Positions 11,675 to 23,465 of a stretch of 64,000 nucleotides of DNA are shown here, one piece after another. Below the pieces are notes generated by a model. The model saw nothing but the letters and a program-made list of their open reading frames with translations. It did not search any database and was not told the DNA's origin. A program made the position numbers and the translations under genes. The DNA lies in contig CP136066.1 in the NCBI GenBank assembly GCA_032622095.1, positions 110,257,319-110,321,318 of the forward strand. Direction: 5' to 3'. Source of the DNA: Siphonodentalium dalli (lineage: Eukaryota; Mollusca; Scaphopoda; Gadilida; Siphonodentaliidae). Position 1 is the stretch's first letter. Each line of letters starts with the position of its first letter.

Positions 11675-12031
11675 TTGACTACATCATTTACACATCACCT
11701 ATATCATTAAAGATTCATTGAATGAATAAAGGGCACACATCGGATGTTGTATATAGAATAAGTGTGGTGAGTGTGGTACTTCCTACTTTACATCGACAAA
11801 GCCCATTTAAAGACACTCTAAGTACAGTAATGCTCTAAGTAGTCGACCCCTTAACCACAGCAGAATTATGGGTAACTTTTCAGGATTTAGTCGGAAATAT
11901 GGCTTGTAGCCATTCATCGGAAAGCTCTCGGTAACTTTTCAGGATTTAGTCGGAAATATGGCTTGTAGCCATTCATTGGAAAGCTCTATTCTGCTGTGGT
12001 TAAGGGGTCGATTACTTAGAGCATTACTGTA
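11675..12031. repeat. 1.6-kb tandem duplication, copy 2 (part 2)
   Basis: Resumes homology with copy 1 from about 5617 ('gattgactacatcatttaca') through the foldback MITE. It lies immediately beyond the LINE 5' end and confirms that the LINE interrupted a pre-existing duplicate. Confidence 0.88.
11823..12031. mobile_element. Foldback MITE, copy 2 (both ends present)
   Basis: A 209-bp element with inverted repeats of about 45 bp. The left end starts 'tacagtaatgctctaag' and continues into 'tcgaccccttaaccacagca'. The right end is the complement, finishing 'cttagagcattactgta'. The interior carries two direct copies of the block 'ggtaacttttcaggatttag' plus 'ccattcatcggaaagctc'. No coding capacity. 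No target-site duplication is obvious, so the superfamily is undetermined. Confidence 0.8.
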
Positions 12032-13310
12032 TAACAGCAATTGGGACCTCAACCGTTAGATGAAACAAAACGATAAAGTCACCAACAATGCGATGTCGCA
12101 AAATTTGGTTTTTAATATATATGAATTTGCTTTCCCCATCGCCTCCTTATACTCAAAAGGTCAGACAATCATATCGAAGACCAACACGATGAACTCCAGT
12201 GTACTCTTGGATCCAACACAACTTTGACAAGATACAATTATATTATGTATGCATGCAGCTATCTGTGAACAAATCAGTCAGAAAAGAACCAAAATCAGAG
12301 GGGGCGGTGACTTGGCCAACGAGGTGCACGACGCAAACACTTATGTGCGCCACGTAATAGCTGGGTTGATTGTCGATACACGAGAAATGGAGGAATTCAT
12401 GCAAAGAGGGTAGCTATCCCATTTGTCTCGCTATCGTCACATCCGGTGGAATTAAACTTTTTCTTGGGAACAATAAACTCAGCTGCTGAACACTTGTTTC
12501 TGTGATAACAAAGAATGTCAGTGCGGATGGCCGGGAGGAACTCGGAAGCAGCTGGTATATTCCAACGGTGCATGATTGACTCGATTGTGTAATGAGGAGA
12601 GTCGTCCTTAACTTTCTGGTAGCGAACCACTTCTCTTTAACGCATTTAATGTCGGAGCACAGCCTGTAGTTATAATGACATATACCTGTTCTTTTTGTCT
12701 TGCTTGGTGAAATCTGGGCGTGATTGTTATATTTTGGAGCGATCTTTCTACATAAGTATAAGCATTACAAGAATGAGAAAATGCAAATGGAAAAGTAATT
12801 AGTCTAAACAATGGGCGTTTTAGTACGCTTTTGAAGACGATGCCAAAGCATGTTGACTTGACAAAGTTGACATTATGCTATGAATCCCTAAGTTTCGATT
12901 CGATATCATTTCGCAACTTAGAATATAATTTGGCAAGGATGTACATTTTAATTTGGCAAAAAAACATTTGGCATGAGTAAAGTTTGGGCCAATGCGGACT
13001 CTACTTCCTCCTGATAAAGGAAATGTCACCATATTCACCGTTGTCTTAGCCAATGGTATTTCGAGGGGACAAGCAATCGAATGTCTACAAGCGTCTAAAC
13101 TATCTACAATAAATGTTCTATCTATGAAAAATATGTTCAATTACAACCAAGAATCGAAAACGAACGACTCTGTGCTCAAATTAAATACAAAACAATTGTT
13201 TAAATATTTTACCCTAAAAAAAAAAGACAAAGATGTACACGCAAAATTATGATAAGCAGACACATTGTGTTTACAATGCAGATTGAGGGAATACGCGATA
13301 AGCACATCTA
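12032..13310. other. Intergenic, nothing recognised
   Basis: No repeat unit or conserved protein signal stands out. The minus-strand frame 12397-12630 (77 codons, GTG-initiated, with a stop just upstream) and the opposing frames near 12820-13250 lack recognisable domains and are probably chance. An exon of a host gene cannot be excluded. Confidence 0.4.
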
Positions 13311-13319
13311 TTAAAACAA

Positions 13320-14300
13320 TATGAGATGGGTCACTTTTTTCGAAACTGTATCCGCAAGGAACCCTTATTATGAACGCAATTCAACTAAGTACGGGTTGAT
13401 TGCTGTGGTAACATTAGTTTTGTAACCAGCGATGGATATGCCTATACCAACTTTTTTGATAGATTTTTCGAAATAATGTGATTTTGCATTCCAAATATAG
13501 ACGTTCTATTATATAGTTTACACGAAATTTGAAGAAAACACTGTTCCCGTGTCAACAAACAAAACATGTATTAGCCAGCAAACGTTGTTCTCACATTGTA
13601 GATAGAGCACGAATACCTCTATTGATAAAAAAAATTTGACAGACATATAAAACCAAAGAACACTCTTAGTCTTGAACTATGGTATGGGTTGGTTGATACG
13701 ACAAAAATGTATCCATGTAAATGATCGTAGATATGTGTGGCGACTAACTTTCTAATGGATAGTGTGTTAGTAGATAATAGGATGTTAAATTGAAACATAT
13801 TTTCTAAAAAAAATTGTTTTACAATAATTGCTATATATTTGATTCGAAATTTGAAGAGAAAAAAAACACTGGTTTCCATGGCAACAAACGAAACTAGCTG
13901 GTATGCATCGCCGTCTACACAATTTATTATCACACTATAGATAGCGAATGCCTCTAGTTATCAGCATTGGAACATTTCGATATGATGGGGGCCCTCATAA
14001 TGAACATTCTTAGCCTTCCATTGATGTAATGGCTGGTTGATATGACAACATTTTACCCATTTAACTGGCCATGGATACGTGTGCCCACCAAGTTTTTAAT
14101 TATTAGGGTATGGTTGTACATGATAATGTAAATTTATAAATATTACGTAATAATTGCGATTTTGCTTTAAAAATAAAAATAGATGTGATATATTTTACTC
14201 GAAATTTGAAGAAAACCACAGGTTTCCATAGCAACAAACAGCTTGTATGAGGCGACTCATTTTTATCACAATATTGATTATAGAGAACGTACACCTATAT
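13320..14300. repeat. Degenerate tandem repeat, about 330-bp unit, three copies
   Basis: Three successive copies share the same ordered landmarks: a 'ggttgat(t/a)' block (near 13397, 13690, 14033), a 'cgaaatttgaag(a)aaa' block (near 13524, 13841, 14198), and a block of the form 'tttccat(a/g)gcaacaaac' (near 13545 in weaker form, 13875, 14224). The copies are strongly diverged with many indels. Short antisense frames in two copies share a few residues (VFFxFKFRxKYI) only because of the duplication. Confidence 0.65.
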
Positions 14301-14353
14301 TTATTTTTTTTTTTACTGTGATGTCACAGTCTCCTAGAGACTTTTAGTATCTT

Positions 14354-16797
14354 ATGAATTATCTATTTAATAAGAAAAAAACAGCGACTATCCCGCCAAT
14401 ATACAATCAACCTGTAAGAAATAGTATCCATGCCGATACCAATACTTATGCATTTGATGATTTCGAGAAAGCGAACATTCTAAACGAGAGATTCATATCA
14501 AATTCAACAATAGCGAGTGAAGACAGCAACCCCCCGTTATTTAAACTTCGCTGCTCAAACACCATAACGGAAATTGAAGTATCAAGAGAAAACATCATAA
14601 CAAGTATCAAAACCCTCAAATTGAACAAAGCCCATGGCCATGATGGAATAAGTGCGCGAATGCTATTAAACACTGCCGAAACCATTGCATCGATCGCCTC
14701 TACGGATCTTATTTGAGCTTTCACTTAAACAATCTAAATTCCCAACTGATTGGAAAATTGCCAACGTAACACCAATCTATAAAAAAGACGACCCCTCTGA
14801 TAGTAAAAATTATAGACCTATATCCCTACTACCTTGCTTGGCTAAAATATTTGAAAATTTAGTTTCAAACGATCTTAACACTTTCTTTTTTGATAATAAA
14901 CTCATATACCACCACCAATCTGGTTTTCTACCAGGACGCAGTACCTCATACCAACTCATCGATTTATACCACAACCTGTGCCAGACTCTCGACAAAGGCT
15001 TATATACTGTTCTGTATTTTGTGATATTTCAAAGGCATTTGAGAGAGTCTGGCACCGGGGGTTGGTGTATAAGTTGAGTCACTATGGAATTAGGGGACGA
15101 CTTCTGACTTGGCTGGATGATTACCTACATAACAGATAGCAAAGAGTCCTTGTAAATAATACATATTCTGACTTGAAACGTATCCCAGCAGGGGTGCCCC
15201 AAGAATAAATATTGGGCCCCTTCCTATTTCTGGTCTATATAAATGACCTAGCCGACGTCACCCAATCCGATACGCGAATGTTCGCAGACGATACATGCTT
15301 GACTGCCTCTCATTACGATATGGATATTCTTACAAGTGATTTAAATAACGACTTGAATAAAATTGACGAATGGGCCCAAAAATGGCTGGTGTCCTTTAAT
15401 CCACTAAAAACAGCATGACTGAATGCTTTTATTGCGAAGAAACAAATTAATGTGTAACATGCAATAACATATACAATATTTATATACAATATGTATACCC
15501 CTCACTACAATGAGACCCCTCACTGTTTTTTTTTTTTTTTCAGTGTTACTTATTTTCTCTTAAAAATCGTGTGTGTATATAAGTTATATTCTTCTTATCT
15601 TTTCAATGTCCTTTTGACTATCAGTTTGAATTTTTGACCGTGCAATGAGCTAATTCAACTGCCTTCCACAAGGTATACAATTAATTGCAATTATCTATAG
15701 CGCTATCTTACTCCCTAGTATCCGGAAATCCCCATCTCAACCTACAATTCCAGGGAAACTACGTCTCCTTTGTAGATTCGCACACGCATCTTGGTCTAGA
15801 ACTCCAAAATAATCTCAAATGGTACAATTATCTGGATAATGTAGCGAAAAAGGTTTCTGCAAGATTGTCCCAACTCAGAAAGCTAAAATATAAGCTTGAC
15901 CGAAAGACACTTGAATGTATTTATCTAACTTATGTACTGCCCCTAATGGATTACGTTGATATTGTCTGGGACAGTGCGCCACAACAACAAACTGAAAGAC
16001 TCGATCGCCTTCATAAAGGTGCAGCAAGAATTGTCAGTGGATTAACGCGCTCTGCCTCCGTTAAAGATTTAATGCTTGAAGTTGGCTGGCTTACACTACA
16101 AATAAGACGCGAATTTCACAAATTACAAACGCTTTACAAAATAATATATGCTGACGCACCTAGTTATCTAACCATACTCTTACCACCACGAGCCGGCGAG
16201 GTTTCGGGCTATTCCTTCAGAAGACATGGCGACTTCTACGCATATTATTGCGAAACTGAACATTTCAGAAAATCGTTCATGCCAAAAATGTGCCTACATT
16301 GGAACAAACTCCCCGACATGGTAACCAAAGCTGAAAGCCTACATGAATTCAAGATATTCCTCAAAATGATATACTACATACCCAAACCCCCAAACTACTA
16401 TTATACCGGTTCCAGAAAAAACAATAGAATACATACCAAACTGAGAAACAAATGCAGCGACTTAAATCATGACAAATTCGAAAACCACATTGCTCTTAGC
16501 CCATTCCGTGATTGTGGAAACGAAATCGAAGACGCCCACCATTACTTTTCCTTATGCCCCTTATACCAGACACAACGCGTACGGCTTTTTAACAGGCTTA
16601 GAACAAAAGGTATCACTGTATACTATATCACCGACCTCCTAAAAGGTATACAAAACATTAGTAATAACAAAAACAAATTAATATTTGCAGAAGTTCAAAA
16701 ATATATAGTCGCTTCAAACCGCTTTATTAATGAACACATTCACCACCTCTGGGTTCAACGCCATCATTTTAGTACCCCAAAGTTACTACTAAACTAA
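14354..16797 (+). pseudogene. LINE ORF2 reverse transcriptase, broken
   Basis: Pieces in order: a linker with KTLKLNKAHGHDGISARML (14354-14716); a shifted frame with YRPISLLPCLAKIFENLV and YHHQSGFLPGRSTSYQL (to about 15010); then after another frameshift the ISKAFERVWHRG block, which runs through an in-frame stop; AGVPQ followed by a stop where GS is expected; then FLVYINDL and MFADDT with both catalytic Asp (15212-15418). A 287-bp insertion (15415-15701) interrupts it. From 15702 one long frame of about 365 codons encodes the thumb region (DSHTHLGLEL) and a C-terminal knuckle, CGNEIEDAHHYFSLCP. The long intact C-terminus beside a shredded core is uneven decay. Enzymatically dead. Confidence 0.87.
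15415..15701. other. 287-bp insertion inside LINE copy 2
   Basis: The coding sense is cleanly broken between ...FNPLKTA and ALSYSLVSGNP. Removing 15415-15701 rejoins the frame exactly and leaves one copy of 'agc', the possible 3-bp target duplication. The insert holds a T run at about 15527-15541 followed by 'cag' and direct 'acccctcac' words. It has no terminal inverted repeats and no recognised coding sequence. Candidates are a small transposon derivative or a SINE fragment. Confidence 0.6.
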
Positions 16798-17012
16798 CTA
16801 ACACATCTTCCCATGTCAACAATCAGTAATCAAACCAAATGAACTCCCACATCGAACCTGGATCTGGCAACACAAAAAACAATTTAAACATATATAATTA
16901 TACCATCTTGTTGTTATAATAACGTGTGTAATTGTATGGGGAGAGGGGCTAACTAAGTTGTATAACTTGTGCCCCAATCCCAATTGTAAATTAATGATAC
17001 AATAAAATATGT

Positions 17013-18097
17013 TTAAACTAGCCATAGCATAAAGCATGTTTCTGCCAAGTTTGTTTGCATGAGGCGTGACGAATGGTATATGATCAAAATGTGCGCACAG
17101 AGGGACCGCTTCCACATGTCTAAGATCGAAATGTGCGTAAAGCACACAAAGGGGCCACGGGCCCCTCCGACGTTGAATAAAGGTTCCCAAAGGGAGACGT
17201 ATGTTTCAGCTAGTTGTATATATAATAACTTCGGAGGATAAACTCAGTTCGGAGGACAACAAGTGTCAACATTGAATTAATCCACTTGATTATAATCGTG
17301 ATATTTTCATTAAAAGTTCCTGCATCGCAAAGGATGCTTACACTGTCGATCAGGCATGGATTCGAAGACACAACAGCCATTCTACTTCTATTTTGTATTT
17401 ATGTTTTCTTTTATTTTAACCATTATTATGATCATGACGTCGGTGTGTTTTGTCAAATTTTCAATTTAACGAGAACCATATAGGCAATATTTTCAACAAA
17501 TTAGCTAAACTGATTGATCTTTCTGTAATATAACATTTACTAAATACGTGGGGAAGGAATGCACAGATCTACAACATGTATAGTTAACTTAGGGCGGGTT
17601 TTATCGACCAGCTGTGAAAAATTATGACAACGATAGTACGGAGCAATATTTTACCAAGCTAACAGTCAGCCAATAAATAAGTCACAACTATATATGGGCT
17701 TCCATGCGTGTAGTGATATGAGGGTGACCTTTGTATCCAGGTTCTACTCGGGAATATTCGGGGGAGTGGTGGTGGGTGGGGGGGGGGGTGTTAGGGGGTC
17801 CCGGCCCCGATATATGTATATCTCGACACCGTATCTTAAATAGTTCTGTCTCAATATGATATAATTATACGCCCCAACAGCGCAAGTGATATCCCACATA
17901 ACCTCCACTATATAGACTATTAATTATAGTTCACAAAAAATAATGTTTTATGGCCCTATATATATATTCATACAAACTTCAGTGTTGTGGGCTATATGAT
18001 TCGGTTCAGTTATGGCATGTCAAAAGAAGTGATGACCCTGCCGATATCAACTGGATCAGCATTGACTTTGAAGTCACCATGATCGCACATCCAGCCA
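17013..18097. other. Intergenic; G run at about 17778-17790, otherwise nothing recognised
   Basis: Short frames at 16816-17190 (minus) and 17059-17241 (plus) overlap one another and show no domain. A polyG stretch within a GT-rich patch (about 17760-17800) is low-complexity DNA. Confidence 0.4.
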
Positions 18098-18583
18098 TTA
18101 AAGATACGGTTGGCCTTGGCGGTGGGTATCCTGTGAAAATATTTCCACCCGTCAAAAACCGCCACAAACAGAAAGAACATCAAAATGTAGACAGACTTTG
18201 TCCGTATACAAGTACAAAATATCGCATAAACAGTATGTTATGGTCATGTGTTTCACCATTGTTATGTAAACAAAAGCATAAAAAGTTTATACTCTTCTGG
18301 TGTTTGTTTATATTATGATGGTAAACATAAAGAGCGTTCTTTGTTTGTGAATTCCTGATATGGAACTAATAAAGAGCGTTTATGCCATTTGTGTGTGATT
18401 ATAGCCAGTCGCATTGTGCTGTCTTCCGTAACACTATCAGGCTCATGCTTAGGTAAAATATAGTAGGTCTTTATGATAACATGCTGTTTAGGCGATGGTC
18501 ATGGTATATATGAACGAAACTGTATGCGTTTTAATGTTTTTCTGTTTACGGTGATTGGAACAAATATGAATATTTTCGACAAT
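18098..18583 (+). mobile_element. TTAA-type MITE family A, orphan copy (right end lost)
   Basis: Starts with TTAA at 18098 and 'aaagatacggttggccttgg'. It runs through the family landmarks 'gtgggtatcctgtgaaaata', 'taaagagcgtt' (twice), and 'gtttacggtgattggaacaa', to 'ttttcgacaa'. The last 20 bp or so, including the terminal TTAA, are missing compared with 35585-36085. No coding capacity; the 122-codon frame here has no domain. Confidence 0.8.
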
Positions 18584-20149
18584 AACTGTCATATTTTGCA
18601 GTCAGAGAACTCGACAGTGTAGTCGGCAGATTTGTTGACTAACAAGATTCCAATTTCACCTGATTTCCAGGTTGTCCTAAGTGACCCTTTTGGTGAAAAT
18701 GAGATATTGGTATCGTTGAAACCAGAATTTCATGACGTTTCTAATGGTGGAAACGGTAAGTTCGTATTTTCACTTCTCGCGAAGATATCAGGCATTCTTT
18801 TTTGTCCGTTGTATTTGAAACACACTGTATTTAACTTCCAGGTTGTCACATATCATTTTAAGCATTATAGCCGTATTTCCACTTTGAACTGGAATTCTTT
18901 GAATACTGTATTAGCGACACAGGACATTGTGGAATCGAAGATATGCTTGGAACAAAATAGAATTGTCACAATTTCATGTGATGGGCATACACATTGTTTC
19001 ATAATTATAGGACAACATGGAATTGAATTGGGTTGTTATAACTAACGTATATATTTATATAATATCAGCATCTACACGCAGTATGATTGACATCTGCATA
19101 ATTATAAATTATCCGTATATATACGGGCCAGGGGAGCCCCCCCCCCGACATTTTGCAAGTTTGAAATTCGGGAAAATTTGTATGATTCGGGGGAGGGGGG
19201 GGTGTGGTATTAAATTTCAGGATTTTTGTCATATGTTAGCCCAAAATATACACAATTTTGCATTGTATTTTAATATATGCAAAAATATTGGATACATACC
19301 ACATATTTAACATGAATCGAAACTACATAATAGCGGACCCACAATACAACTTAGTTCGTCGGCAGGGGTGTGCCGAAGGTGTCCTGAATTGGGAGGGGGT
19401 TCCCAACTTCCCACGTAAGACATTTCGATTGCACCACCAGTCATAGTTTCCCAAATGTGTACCCGTCTCAGGTCCCCATTTTTCAAAAGTATTTAAATTA
19501 TGTGGATATTGATATTTGGTAGATGTAGGGCACAGCAGCATGTTATATATACTTGTCTCCGAGACATGCCGAGCGTTGCCCTTTGTGCATATCTGGGACG
19601 AAAAATAATACACGGGAGAAATGACCGTTGTACATACCTGGGACTAAAAAAATGAATCTATACTATGGATAACGCCAGTAGATATCATATTCCACCGGTA
19701 CAAAACCTGGGAACTTTTTGATATTCTGACCCGTTGTTACGAGGAAATTTATAACATTGAACAAACATGACGGAAAATATATTTCTTTGTCAATACGTGT
19801 TCGTCAATAATCTACTTCACATTAGGGGGTGGTCCCAGCTCGAGATTGCATGCACTTTGTGAAGTTTGTGAGCCGATATCGTAATAAACATTGCAAATAG
19901 TAATTTGGGAAAAATTCCGTAGTTTTTATTGCGATGCAAAGCAAGATCGGTCATAAAATCACTTAAAGCGTACAATTTGTCCGAACCTTCAACTAAAGTG
20001 AAATGCATTATTAAGGAACATGTAATAACCAAGAAATATATTACCTATGTTGTTTTTCAATGCTGTAAACTTCCCTGTCACAAAATGTGCCCGAGTGGAT
20101 TATTGGTGGATTATGATCTCTGCGGATGCAGAGTAGAGACTCATAGCAT
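18584..20149. other. Mostly unrecognised intergenic DNA with a small dispersed repeat
   Basis: About 18599-18660 ('gcagatttgttgactaacaa' and flanks) recurs at about 22369-22440. The adjoining 'acctgatttccaggttgtcc' recurs inverted at about 24140-24165. The 137-codon frame 18632-19045 starts inside this repeat, shows no domain, and starts at a non-ATG codon. Short C and G runs lie near 19138 and 19190. Confidence 0.45.
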
Positions 20150-20697
20150 GGTCAAGTTGCGACTAATCAGGCCAACTGGTGTCCCAAACCCCTGCTTAAT
20201 AGTATACCAAACCAACCGACGAGTGTCACAGTCCATCGAAATGGCGTCCCAAATCAGCCAAATTGTGTCGCATACCACCTAATAAATATCCCAATCTACC
20301 CAACTGCGGTCCTAAACCATCCAAATCGTGTCCAAACCCGCAAAATGAGTGTTCCATACCATCTGGTTGTCATATATATGTACATGTATGCCACCCACAG
20401 AGTGTCCCAAATTATGCATGGACGTGGTGTCCCAAACCACCCAATGACTGTCTCAAACCAACAATCAATTGAGTACCCCAAACCACCCAAATGGGTGTTC
20501 CAAACCAACACATGAGTATCCATAACCATCCAGCGATGTCCCAAGCCACACGACGATTGCCTCAAACCAAACAGGAGTGTCTAAAATATTCAAGTAGTGT
20601 CTCCAACCACCTGCTGAATGTCCCACCCATACAATGAGTGTCCGTACAATGATAAAACCACCCATTGGATATCTCAAACCATCCAGCGAGTATCTCA
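20150..20697 (+). repeat. Minisatellite, about 25-35-bp unit, orientation 1
   Basis: Irregular repeats of 'gtcccaaaccacccaa' alternating with 'tgagtgt'-like spacers. Unit length varies, but the CCAAACCA core is constant. This array points opposite to the one that follows. Confidence 0.7.
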
Positions 20698-21665
20698 TGG
20701 TTTGGTAAACTCATTGGATATTTTGGAACACTCATTTGATAGTCTGGAATAATGGAGGGTGTGTACACTACTTGAAAGTTTTGAGATAACAGTTAGTAGA
20801 TGTTTTGTGACGCCTGTTGGATGGGTTGGGAACTCATTTGATGGTTTGTGATAGTAGATTTATGGTTTGGGTCACCAGTTGGGTGGTTTGTGACACCAGT
20901 TGGATAGTTTGGAACACCAATTGGTTGGATTTGGGTAATTTGGGACACTATATGTAGTTGAATCGATTGAGACGACATTTGGGTGGTTTTGGACATATGT
21001 TGTATGACAAATGGCACTAACCAGATGGCTTTGGCAACTAGATGTGCGGCATAAGGTACATAATGCAAGGATGCCTATTTGGCATTATTTATGGGGTTTC
21101 TGACACCCAGACCCACTATATGGTTTGAGACTTTTTGTGTGACATTGGGCGTTCATTCAATGGTTTGATACACTCGTTGTGCGGACATTGTATGGTTTGG
21201 AGCACTCATTGGATCGCTAGGGACACTCATTTGGGTAGTTTGAGATACCTGTTGGGTGACTTGGGACACAACATGGGTGATTTGGAACACCAGTTGTATA
21301 GTTTGAGGCACTACAGGTGTAGTTTGGAATATTCCTTGAATTGGTTGGGGCATTAAACGGGTGGATTGAGACATCATTTGGATGTTTGGGATGCATGATT
21401 TTGGGTACTATATGTGTGGGTAGGATACTATTTGCATATGGTTGTAGGTATTATATCCGGCTGGTTAAGGAAACTCTTTGGGTTGGTTGCATGGACACTC
21501 TTTCGGAAGTTTGGGACAATATTTGGATTTGGGGCTCCTGTCGTATGGATTTGGATACTCACATGTTAGTCTTGCATCCTACGTGGGTGACTTGTAACTC
21601 TGTATATGGGTTGGTACACCCGTTATGTGGTTTGGGACACCACTTTGATGCATTATGAAACCACT
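20698..21665 (-). repeat. Minisatellite, same family, opposite orientation
   Basis: From about 20698 the core switches to its complement ('tggtttgggacac', 'ttgggtggtttg'), so the two arrays are head to head. Short frames on both strands reflect the array. Confidence 0.7.
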
Positions 21666-22592
21666 TAGTGGTTTTGGAAACTAGTATGGTGGCATATATC
21701 ACTACTTATTGGCTATCAATTTATTCAATTCATTCGATATGTGAAGATTTAGTGAAAAATATACAAACTCATTTCAATTGATGACTTCCGATCGCGAGTT
21801 TCGCCGTCATTTTGAAACATTATAAAACACCGAATTGACAAATCGTCGGTCTATGACTTACTATTATCGGACATATTGTATGTTGGCACAACTATAGCCA
21901 TTTACGCCTATAGTTTTTATATAAATGTAAAATATACCTTGTTACTATACTTCCGTTTGCCATTTTGGCCCCATTTTGGATTTTTGCAGTCAAATTATGC
22001 ATGAAATGACAGGCATAGTTATGCCATGGCAACAAGAATAATGCGTTTCTGGTGCAGTTTTCTGTCACATTTATAACATTGAAGTCAGTGGGTATATACT
22101 CCAGGAAAATAAGGATATATTGACCACCATATTCCTGTTACATACACGGACATCTTTCAAAGTCGAAATAGTTTTGAGCAGACATGCTAACGAAAAACAA
22201 TTAAATGGATTAAATATAATCCTGGGGACTTTGTTCCCCGAATAAATTCCAATTTTCATAATTTTCGCACATGTTTTTGTGTGTGCATTTGTTTACCTAA
22301 ATATAACAACTTTCCATCCATGAAACGCATCAACATATAGGATATGTTATTGTGTGGTCATATTTTTCAGTCAGGGAACTCGACTCAAGGTTTGTAGTCG
22401 GCAGATTTGTTGACTAACAAGATTCCACTTTCACCATTTTGAGTTTGTTTACATATTCTTGTCGCTTGACCCATAAATGACGATTTTCCCATCCCGGGAT
22501 GCATGTGGATTTTGGATACGTATATATAGTATTGGTATATATAGTCACATTCACAAACAACAAAATAGGACCATATATGAAACGGGAACATG
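21666..22592. other. Intergenic, nothing recognised apart from a short dispersed repeat
   Basis: About 22369-22440 matches 18599-18660. Otherwise this is AT-rich DNA with no repeat or protein signal that I can support. Confidence 0.4.
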
Positions 22593-23465
22593 TCTCTATT
22601 CCGAAGGTTCGCTATTCCGAAGGTTCACTAATCCGAAGGTTCACTAATCCGAAGGTTCGCTATTCCGAAGGTTTTTGTTATTTTAAAAGTTAATTCTATA
22701 TTCTAAAGTATTGAGAGGGTTATTTAGTACGAAGACTCTTTTTATGAAGGAAATAACTTAAAACATTAAAAAAAATAATGTGATTTTTGTTTTCGTGGGT
22801 TTCCTTGAGATTTAACCCTTTTATATTTGGCGAGTAGAACGACATATATGTCGTCTATCGGCTGAGGACTAAAACGACATATATGTCGTTTTAGGAAGTG
22901 TTATTTTACGTAGACATAACTTCAATAAATCATCTGATTTATAAATGATTTACATAGGAGTTATTTTGATTAATATAATGTCCCAAATGCTAAAGGCGGA
23001 CTATAACAGTGGGGCTCTTACGGTCAATCAATACTGGAGCGCTATAACTTACTGTATAGCAGAATACCGCTGAATGGACCTGACTGCAATTCTGACTTTG
23101 TTTTGATTTTAATGTTGATGTTTCTTTCAAGTACAGATTGCCAGTTCGGGTAGAATGCATCTCTAACTCGTAGTTTAGTTCAGTCATTGTGTTTTCAACT
23201 TTCTATAATATTAAAATGATAAATTGATACTGTCTTCTTGCTATTAATAACCGACATCTGGGACAAATTATATATTAGATTGGGGTGTATATATAAATGT
23301 ACGGGGGGGGCAAATTTTGATTCATTTCTGGCTAAAAACTCCCATAATAGAAAACCTTCGGAATAGCGAACCTTCGGAATAGTGAACCTTCGGATTGGTG
23401 AACCTTCGGATTAGTGAACCTTCGGATTAGTGAACCTTCGGAATAGCGAACCTTCGGAATAGAGA
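22593..23465. mobile_element. Foldback-like element with tandem-motif termini
   Basis: Left end 22593-22672: tandem 17-19-bp words of the form 'attccgaaggttcgct' and 'aatccgaaggttcact'. Right end 23349-23465: the complement, again tandem (seven copies of the gaaccttcgga/gaacctt core). Both ends start with TCTCTATTCCGAAGG on their own strands. The interior of about 680 bp has no recognisable gene. It has two perfect palindromes, acgacatatatgtcgt at 22839-22854 and a 26-bp one at 22869-22894. Inverted ends built from short tandem repeats are the hallmark of foldback elements. Confidence 0.8.

Larger units (their letters stand above)
14340..17012 (+). mobile_element. LINE retrotransposon copy 2 (plus strand, decayed)
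   Basis: A 5'-truncated non-LTR retrotransposon starting in the linker before the reverse transcriptase, with the C-terminal region intact to 16797. A 3' UTR of about 215 bp ends in 'caataaaatatgtttaaac', which contains AATAAA. The same 3' terminal words ('cttgtgccccaatcccaatt' and 'aataaaatatgtttaaac') recur at about 38970-39046, so a second short 3' fragment of this family is present. It differs in sequence from copies 1, 3 and 4. Confidence 0.85.

Noticed and set aside
12397-12811. Minus-strand frames as host exons
   Set aside because: No domain, non-ATG start with a stop just upstream, no clear splice sites. Kept only as unrecognised DNA.
18632-19045. 137-codon plus-strand frame as a gene
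   Set aside because: Starts within a dispersed repeat at a non-ATG codon, and no domain is seen.
22593-23465. Regularly spaced 'ccgaaggttc' words considered as a CRISPR array
   Set aside because: The intervening bases are only 6-8 nt and near-identical, and the second block is inverted; this is a foldback end.
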